The notes under the pieces: model-generated
Database searches by the model: none
What the model was told of the DNA's origin: nothing
Seen by the model: the letters and a program-made list of their open reading frames with translations, nothing else
Translations under genes and position numbers: made by a program
Part shown: one piece after another, positions 55,189 through 64,000 of the stretch
Layout of the letters: every line of letters starts with the position of its first letter
Position numbering within the stretch: the first letter of the stretch is position 1
Source: Litoditis marina
Lineage: Eukaryota > Nematoda > Chromadorea > Rhabditida > Rhabditidae
Direction: 5' to 3'
NCBI GenBank assembly: GCA_964036275.1
Contig: CAXIWQ010000162.1
Location: 22,620 to 86,619, forward strand
DNA: 64,000 nucleotides

Positions 55189-58100
55189 TTGACTTGTTAT
55201 TTCATGAAACTATATTTATATTATTTGATCTTTCTGAATGAGTAATTGATATGCTACTTTATCTCGATTAGTTATTGTTCTTGTATGAATCATTAAATGT
55301 TATTGTGTGATTACTGTCCACGTAAGGTGAATGTTGTTGTCTTATTAAAATAAGTGAAGGAGTTTTTCGAGTATAGAACGACGTGTCTTATGCTCTTGTG
55401 CAAATTTATCTGAATTCATTATTGTTTGAGTGTTCACAAATGTTTGTTGTGATTTCTGTTGAGTGGTTACTAATCACTTTGTTCAGATTGATTATTTGTT
55501 CATACATGTACAGATTTTTCAAGTGTTGAATAATGTTTGAAATGAAAAATACTTAACCTCGGCGTTTTTTTTCAAGTTTGAGACATTAAGATGCTTAGAT
55601 CTACAATATTCGATATCTGTTTCATTCCGAATCTGAACGCAAGTGTTGAAAAAGCATACGAGAAATTGTTTTCAAGCATACAAATGTGTTGTAGCCAATT
55701 TAATGGTTTCAAGCTGTCCAAACTGCCTTTTGGTCGAATATGAGTATATTTCATGTTCAACTAAGATATTCCAGCTATAAGAAACCTTGGAATCATTAGT
55801 TTTGGCTAAAATCTTCACAGTATTATTTGTTTTACCCCAATAAAACCTTTAACCAAGTTCTGGCCAATATAATGACTTCAAAGTGTCAAAACACCCCTTG
55901 TCAGCTCCCAGGGTTCACACAACATACACTGCTCTACAAAATATCCAAGAATCAGCCAAAATGACTATGTAGCACAATAGCTTAACACTCAAACATATAT
56001 TTTCCAGACCAAAACCCAGTTGTGGCTCTGGCCTAGCCAACACAATAATGTCGTTTTCAATACCGATACCTCCCCATAAGGTGTCAATACTGTATTATGT
56101 CACTCTACCAGGAACACTACGTTTAGGCTACTCTCTCAGCATCAAGCATCGATTCAGCATGTAAACCCAGAATGGGAAGTCCACATAACTTACCTGAATA
56201 ACTCCCAACTATATTTTTTTCTGTTATCATCACTGTTGGTACGGTTCAACACGCTCTACAACATATGAAATAACTAGCAAATATAATGTGTCAAATTTTC
56301 AGATATTGATCAATAATTACAAATAGCCCACTACTCCATTCACTATACATACGAGCAATCAGACCAATTTTGCGTCCATATAAACAACGAATATCATTAT
56401 ATCATCAAATTAAGCGCCTAAAACTACCCTAACCCAACCGGAACCGCCCATAGTTGAAAATAGATCACAATTACACAACAATCACAGCTACAAATATACC
56501 TATGTCAGCCAACATACCGACCACCCTAACTTTGCTTTCTTCTGACATTAATTTTTTTATACTCGATAGTAACTTACAACATACACAAAAACCAGGCAAT
56601 ATAATTCATTAGAATCCAAAATATACATCATTAACCGTTCATATTAAACCTATTACTCCTCCCAAATATAACCGGGCTGGTGATCCGCTATACGGACTCG
56701 CACGATCTGTAATCATTTTCAATCAGTTTTGTACAACAAGATATTCAACTCCAATAATTCCCGCTACACCTAACATTTTCTACAACTTCTACACCATAGG
56801 GGACCGTTAGCGGCATTATAGCTCCAAATCCAATAATTAGAAGGTATGGTTATTTGACCTAACTTTGGATTGTGACATTAAATTTGCCTATAAATTACAT
56901 TGCTAATACAAATTTGAACCCTCTACAACATATCGAAAAATCAAAAAAAATTATCATGCCAAATTTGAGATATGGTCCAATAACCCTCGTAAGGGAACCA
57001 TCTAGTACTACATATTCTACATTTCCACCACATAACTAGCATAACTCAGCTTTCTGACTTTAGTTTTGCCTGAAAATTGGCCCACATATAAAATGAACCA
57101 AGCGCTACAACATATCAAAAAATCAGCCAATATAATAATGCCAAAATTGAGATACTAATTTTTAACCGACACAACTTGGCCTAAAACGACCCACCAGGGT
57201 ACCACGACCAAAGACCACTAAACACGACCCGTCACCTACACGACTATTTTTCAACGTATAAATAGATCACATAAATGAACCACAAAAAATTTCACTCCGA
57301 ACAACTTTCTCCGCACCTACTATTACACAGCCACCACCAGGGTCATTAATCCATACATGACCACTTCTCCCGATTGACCTAACTTCATTATTTGATGATG
57401 AAATTTTCTATACTTCACATATATTGGACAACTTTTCACGCTCTACAACATATACAAAAATCAGCCAATATAATGTGTTAGATTTTTAGATAGCCTCCCA
57501 TAACTGCTATTTCACCAACCTCAATTATACCCATATTACCGATTTGACCTACTTAACCTCAAAACTAGCCGCTAATAACATTCTCATCGTTTTCAGCACC
57601 TAAAATAACCCTACTACAGTCATTTACAGCCAATTCTAATTTTTTCATTTTTTCACATAAGGGTCCCCCCCATGCTACTTTTCAGAGACCTCCATATCCC
57701 AAAACTATGACCTACCGTAACTTTTTTCCCCTTCATTAAAATTTTCTATAAATACAAACTTAAACTCACAAAAATACGCCCAATCGAACGCGCCCCTCCG
57801 CGACCAGATCCAAAGACTTTTTATTTTCGTTAAATCTAGGATATTTTAAGATCAATACAAAATGTCAGCTCGAGCTGACACAATTTTCTAAAATTTGCCA
57901 TTTTCTCCGCGCTCGACCGATTTTTGAGCTCGAGCGCTTCAGAGCGAGCAGAGATCACGGAGAAAAAGATATTCTGGACGCCGCGAGCCGAAAAACCGAC
58001 CCTAAGCATCATTTTCGACCCAAGAAAGAAAAAAACCCAAAAAAAGAGGTACCTTGCGGCAATTGCTGTAGCGAAGTCAGTTTTCGAGATATCAACTTTA

Positions 58101-58278
58101 TTTCTTCAGGAGTATCCTTTTATTACCCCTCCTAGGTCTCTGCGAAAAATCTCGGAAATCCGTTCACGGAAAGCTGAGACACATTTTCTCACCCCCACTC
58201 TATAAAACACATCCCATTTTATGATTCGACTAAATGTCAGCTCGAGCTGACACCTTTTTATTTTAGCCCATATAAGGC
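55189..58278. repeat. Degenerate repeat DNA, copy 2 and beyond
   Basis: Up to 57265 this is the duplicate of 50902-52978. Beyond it, another ctctacaacatat unit occurs at about 57438, followed by two perfect 18-bp palindromes tgtcagctcgagctgaca (57863-57880 and 58235-58252), 372 bp apart. The open stretch at 57924-58205 lacks an ATG and shows no recognisable protein. Confidence 0.65.
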
Positions 58279-61200
58279 TTAAACGGCGGCAATAATAGTT
58301 TACTAACTGCTACTCAAATGGGTATCAAACTGACCGGCAGATTGTACTGAGTCTGATGGGAGTGAATTCCTAACTATTAAATTGAGGATTTCAACGAAAT
58401 TTCGAAATCCATTCTTCAGAGTTTATTAATAGTTTAATAACTGCTACTTAAATGGGTATCAAACTGACCGGCAGATTGTACTGAGTTTGATGGGAGTGAA
58501 ATCCTAACTATTGAAATAAGGATTTCAACGAAATTTCGAAATCCAATCTTCAGAGTTTATTAATAGTTTAATAACTGCTACTTGAAGGGGTATCAAACTG
58601 ACCAGTAGATTGTACTGAGTTTGATGGGAGTGAAATCCTAACTATTGAGTTGAGGGTTTCAACGAGATTTCGAAATCCAATCTTCAGAGTTTATTAATAG
58701 TTTAACAACTGCTACTTAAATGGGTATTAAACTGACCGGCAGATTGTACTGAGTTTGATGGGAGTGAAATCCTAACTATTGAAATGAGGATTTCAACGAA
58801 ATTTCGAAATCCAATCTTCAGAGTTTATTAATAGTTTAACAACTGCTACTTAAATGGGTATCAAACTGACCGGCAGATTGTACTGAGTCTCATGGGAGTG
58901 AAATCCTAACTATTGAATTGGGGATTTCAACGAAATTTCGAAATCAAATTTTCAGAGTTTAATAATAGTTTAATAACTGCTACTTAAATGGGTATCAAAC
59001 TGACCGGCAGATTGTACTGAGTCTCATGGGAGTAAAATCCTAACTATTGAATTGAGGATTTCAACGAAATTTCGAAATCCAATCTTCAGAGTTTAATAAT
59101 AGTTTACTAACTGCTACTCAAATGGGTATCAAACTGACCGGCAGATTGTACTGAGTCTGATGGGAGTGAATTCCTAACTATTAAATTGAGGATTTCAACG
59201 AAATTTCGAAATCCATTCTTCAGAGTTTATTAATAGTTTAATAACTGCTACTTAAATGGGTATCAAACTGACCGGCAGATTGTACTGAGTCTCATGGGAG
59301 TGAAATCCTAACTATTGAACTGGGGATTTCAACGAAATTTCGAAATCCAATTTTCATAGTTTAATAATAGTTCAATAACTGCTAATTAAATGGGTATCAA
59401 ACTGGCCAGCAAATTGTACTGAGTTTGATGGGAGTGAAATCCTAACTATTGAAATGAGGATTTCGACGAAATTTCGAAATCCAATCTTCAGAGTTTAATA
59501 ATAGTTTAATAACTGCTACTTAAATGGGTATCAAACTGACCGGCAGATTGTACTGAGTCTCATGGGAGTGAAATCCTAACTATTGAATTGAGGATTTCAA
59601 CGAAATTTCGAAATCCAATCTTCAGAGTTTATTAATAGTTTAATAACTGCTACTTAAAGGGGTATCAAACTGACCGGTTCAATAACTGCTAATTAAATGG
59701 GTATCAAACTGGCCAGCAGATTGTACTGAGTTTGATGGGAGTGAAATCCTAACTATTGAAATGAGGATTTCGACGAAATTTCGAAATCCAATCTTCAGAG
59801 TTTATTAATAGTTTAATAACTGCTACTTAAAGGGGTATCAAACTGACCGGCAGATTGTACTGAGTTTGATGGGAGTGAAATCCTAACTATTGAAATGAGG
59901 ATTTCAACGAAATTTCGAAATCCAATCTTCAGAGTTTATTAATAGTTTAATAACTGCTACTTAAAGGGGTATCAAACTGACCAGTAGATTGTACTGAGTT
60001 TGATGGGAGTGAAATCCTAACTATTGAGTTGAGGGTTTCAACGAGATTTCGAAATCCAATCTTCAGAGTTTATTAATAGTTTAACAACTGCTACTTAAAT
60101 GGGTATCAAACTGACCGGCAGATTGTACTGAGTTTGATGGGAGTGAAATCCTAACTATTGAAATGAGGATTTCAACGAAATTTCGAAATCCAATCTTCAG
60201 AGTTTATTAATAGTTTAACAACTGCTACTTAAATGGGTATCAAACTGACCGGCAGATTGTACTGAGTCTCATGGGAGTGAAATCCTAACTATTGAATTGA
60301 GGATTTCAACGAAATTTCGAAATCCAATCTTCAGAGTTTATTAATAGTTTAATAACTGCTACTTAAAGGGGTATCAAACTGACCGGTTCAATAACTGCTA
60401 ATTAAATGGGTATCAAACTGGCCAGCAGATTGTACTGAGTTTGATGGGAGTGAAATCCTAACTATTGAAATGAGGATTTCGACGAAATTTCGAAATCCAA
60501 TCTTCAGAGTTTATTAATAGTTTAATAACTGCTACTTAAAGGGGTATCAAACTGACCGGCAGATTGTACTGAGTTTGATGGGAGTGAAATCCTAACTATT
60601 GAAATGAGGATTTCAACGAAATTGCGAAATCCAATCTTCAGAGTTTATTAATAGTTTAATAACTGCTACTTAAAGGGGTATCAAACTGACCAGTAGATTG
60701 TACTGAGTTTGATGGGAGTGAAATCCTAACTATTGAGTTGAGGGTTTCAACGAGATTTCGAAATCCAATCTTCAGAGTTTATTAATAGTTTAACAACTGC
60801 TACTTAAATGGGTATCAAACTGACCGGCAGATTGTACTGAGTTTGATGGGAGTGAAATCCTAACTATTGAAATGAGGATTTCAACGAAATTTCGAAATCC
60901 AATCTTCAGAGTTTATTAATAGTTTAACAACTGCTACTTAAATGGGTATCAAACTGACCGGCAGATTGTACTGAGTCTCATGGGAGTGAAATCCTAACTA
61001 TTGAATTGGGGATTTCAACGAAATTTCGAAATCAAATTTTGAGAGTTTAATAATAGTTCAATAACTGCTACTTAAATGGGTATCAAACTGACCGGCAGAT
61101 TGTACTGAGTCTCATGGGAGTGAAATCCTAACTATTGAAATAAGGATTTCAACGAAATTTCGAAATCCAATCTTCAGAGTTTATTAATAGTTTAATAACT

Positions 61201-63437
61201 GCTACTTGAAGGGGTATCAAACTGACCAGTAGATTGTACTGAGTTTGATGGGAGTGAAATCCTAACTATTGAGTTGAGGGTTTCAACGAGATTTCGAAAT
61301 CCAATCTTCAGAGTTTATTAATAGTTTAACAACTGCTACTTAAATGGGTATTAAACTGACCGGCAGATTGTACTGAGTTTGATGAGAGTGAAATCCTAAC
61401 TATTGAAATGAGGATTTCAACGAAATTTCGAAATTCAATCTTCAGAGTTTATTAATAGTTTAACAACTGCTACTTAAATGGGTATCAAACTGACCGGCAG
61501 ATTGTACTGAGTCTCATGGGAGTGAAATCCTAACTATTGAATTGGGGATTTCAACGAAATTTCGAAATCAGATTTTCAGAGTTTAATAATAGTTTAATAA
61601 CTGCTACTTAAATGGGTATCAAACTGACCGGCAGATTGTACTGAGTCTCATGGGAGTAAAATCCTAACTATTGAATTGAGGATTTCAACGAAATTTCGAA
61701 ATCCAATCTTCAGAGTTTAATAATAGTTTACTAACTGCTACTCAAATGGGTATCAAACTGACCGGCAGATTGTACTGAGTCTGATGGGAGTGAATTCCTA
61801 ACTATTAAATTGAGGATTTCAACGAAATTTCGAAATCCATTCTTCAGAGTTTATTAATAGTTTAATAACTGCTACTTAAATGGGTATCAAACTGACCGGC
61901 AGATTGTACTGAGTCTCATGGGAGTGAAATCCTAACTATTGAACTGGGGATTTCAACGAAATTTCGAAATCCAATTTTCATAGTTTAATAATAGTTCAAT
62001 AACTGCTAATTAAATGGGTATCAAACTGGCCAGCAGATTGTACTGAGTTTGATGGGAGTGAAATCCTAACTATTGAAATGAGGATTTCGACGAAATTTCG
62101 AAATCCAATCTTCAGAGTTTAATAATAGTTTAATAACTGCTACTTAAATGGGTATCAAACTGACCGGCAGATTGTACTGAGTCTCATGGGAGTGAAATCC
62201 TAACTATTGAACTGGGGATTTCAACGAAATTTCGAAATCCAATTTTCATAGTTTAATAATAGTTCAATAACTGCTAATTAAATGGGTATCAAACTGGCCA
62301 GCAGATTGTACTGAGTTTGATGGGAGTGAAATCCTAACTATTGAAATGAGGATTTCGACGAAATTTCGAAATCCAATCTTCAGAGTTTAATAATAGTTTA
62401 ATAACTGCTACTTAAATGGGTATCAAACTGACCGGCAGATTGTACTGAGTCTCATGGGAGTGAAATCCTAACTATTGAATTGAGGATTTCAACGAAATTT
62501 CGAAATCCAATCTTCAGAGTTTATTAATAGTTTAATAACTGCTACTTAAAGGGGTATCAAACTGACCGGTTCAATAACTGCTAATTAAATGGGTATCAAA
62601 CTGGCCAGCAGATTGTACTGAGTTTGATGGGAGTGAAATCCTAACTATTGAATTGGGGATTTCAACGAAATTTCGAAATCCAATCTTCAGAGTTTATTAA
62701 TAGTTTAACAACTGCTACTTAAATGGGTATCAAACTGACCGGCAGATTGTACTGAGTCTCATGGGAGTGAAATCCTAACTATTGAATTGGGGATTTCAAC
62801 GAAATTTCGAAATCAAATTTTCAGAGTTTAATAATAGTTCAATAACTGCTACTTAAATGGGTATCAAACTGACCGGCAGATTGTACTGAGTCTCATGGGA
62901 GTGAAATCCTAACTATTGAATTGAGGATTTCAACGAAATTTCGAAATCCAATCTTCAGAGTTTATTAATAGTTTAATAACTGCTACTTAAAGGGGTATCA
63001 AACTGACCGGCAGATTGTACTGAATTTGATGGGAGTGAAATCCTAACTATTGAAATGAGGATTTCTACGAAATTTCGAAATCCAATCTTCAGAGTTTATT
63101 AATAGTTTAACAACTGCCACTTAAATGGGTATCAAACTGACCGGCAGATTGTACTGAGTCTCATGGGAGTGAAATCCTAACTATTGAATTGGGGATTTCA
63201 ACGAAATTTCGAAATCAAATTTTCAGAGTTTAATAATAGTTCAATAACTGCTACTTAAATGGGTATCAAACTGACCGGCAGATTGTACTGAGTCTCATGG
63301 GAGTGAAATCCTAACTATTGAATTGAGGATTTCAACGAAATTTCGAAATCCAATCTTCAGAGTTTATTAATAGTTTAACAACTGCTACTTAAAGAGGTAT
63401 CAAACTGACCAGTAGATTGTACTCAGTCTCATAGAAT
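58279..63437. repeat. 134-bp satellite array
   Basis: About 38 head-to-tail copies of a 134-bp unit (for example starts at 58421, 58555 and 58689). Each has a dyad near its end, ggatttc..gaaatcc with gaaatttc in the middle. Unit variants differ in gtctcatgg against gtttgatgg, aaatggg against aaggggt, and others. Variant order repeats with a period of about 2,624 bp (58421 onward against 61045 onward) and, inside it, about 709 bp, so there are nested higher-order repeats. Three hybrid units carry an extra 39-bp partial copy (junction accggttc at 59673, 60382 and 62565). Confidence 0.96.
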
Positions 63438-63872
63438 TGAAACTGACTTACTACAATAAAATTTTACCTGGGTAATAATTTGATTTGGTTATCTATACTT
63501 CTCCCTCTCGAGTTTGTCTATCTCTCGCTCTTATCTCAAATCCAATTAAACATTACCCGCTACTAATTGGATAACTCATAAAGATGAGCCCTATTACTTG
63601 AGAGGGCTCCAAGTGCCAATTAGGGTGTGCGACAATAGGACACGTCTAATTGGGTTCCGCCTCCACTGGTAAACGCCCACCAGGTTAACTCGAATCATCC
63701 AGCGTCCTTCATTCGACAGCGTGGCTTCCCTACTGAGCTGACTGTGCTCCTCTTCGACACATATTCATCCGTCTACCTCTACTTATACTCCGAGCAAACG
63801 TCGAAAAAAGGCGACATCACAGTTAGTTGAAATAACGTAAGAACAGATTAGTCAAAATTCGATCTCCAGAAT
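63438..63872. other. 430-bp interruption of the 134-bp satellite
   Basis: Unique-looking sequence between two satellite blocks, richer in GC than the satellite, with no open frame or terminal repeats that I can see. It could be an old insertion or the spacer between two arrays. Confidence 0.6.
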
Positions 63873-64000
63873 TCAATCTTCAGAGTTTATTAATAGTTTA
63901 ATAACTGCTACTTAAAGGGGTATCAAACTGACCGGCAGATTGTACTGCATTTGATGGGAGTGAAATCCTAACTATTGAAATGAGGATTTCAACGAAATTT
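63873..64000. repeat. 134-bp satellite, resumed at the window end
   Basis: One unit of the same satellite, cut by the end of the window. Confidence 0.95.

Larger units (their letters stand above)
48690..57265 (+). repeat. Tandem duplication, two 4,287-bp copies
   Basis: Copy 1 is about 48690-52976 and copy 2 about 52977-57263, with a 2-bp overlap (ag) at the junction. By eye the copies differ at only about five positions, so the event is recent. The unit begins inside exon 30 of the recombinase-SET gene and ends in repeat DNA. Confidence 0.96.

Noticed and set aside
57924..58205. 93-codon open stretch near the satellite
   Set aside because: No ATG start, biased composition, no recognisable protein, and it lies in palindrome-bearing repeat DNA.

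Overview
The window is animal (eukaryotic) DNA, most likely from a nematode or another invertebrate with short introns. The evidence is genes in many small exons, U2-type introns ending mostly in TTTTCAG, a splice-acceptor-like site directly in front of a start codon (as in spliced-leader trans-splicing), a BEL/Pao element primed by tRNA-Gly, and a second LTR element whose Gag is of a type common in nematodes. The species cannot be fixed from the sequence. There are no bacterial genes, rRNA genes or CRISPR arrays.

Layout. (1) 1-4566 is a 52-bp minisatellite with higher-order structure; a second array of the same repeat lies at 30065-34656. (2) Between them, 7395-27809 is one complete 20.4-kb BEL/Pao retrotransposon on the minus strand: 940-bp LTRs, CAGAC target-site duplications, an 18-nt tRNA-Gly primer-binding site, gag, and a pol with one in-frame stop. 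It also has an unexpected five-exon spliced gene whose exons flank gag-pol on both sides. A 3.05-kb Gypsy-like element (14984-18036, plus strand, TATGG duplications, 238-bp LTRs) sits inside its gag. That inner element encodes only Gag-protease and a ruined integrase piece, with no reverse transcriptase.

(3) 35.2-50.9 kb is genic, plus strand. First comes an 11-exon gene for a membrane glycoprotein (about 526 aa) with a signal peptide, a furin-type RDKR site followed by a hydrophobic segment, and a C-terminal membrane anchor. Then comes a 37-exon gene whose exons join in a single open frame of about 1,552 codons. Its protein has an AT-hook, a zinc-finger-like motif, a tyrosine-recombinase-like domain of the Crypton type, acidic linkers and a C-terminal SET methyltransferase domain. 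I regard this recombinase-SET fusion as the most interesting object in the window.

(4) A 4,287-bp tandem duplication (copy 1 about 48690-52976, copy 2 about 52977-57263) repeats only the SET half of that gene plus downstream DNA, leaving a promoterless second SET copy. (5) 51.5-58.2 kb is degenerate repeat DNA with 18-bp palindromes. (6) From 58.28 kb to the end is a 134-bp satellite with nested higher-order repeats, interrupted once.

The two retrotransposons explain the 7-28 kb block. The glycoprotein gene and the recombinase-SET gene are adjacent, co-oriented and embedded in repeats, so they may belong to one mobile or domesticated unit; that link is inference.
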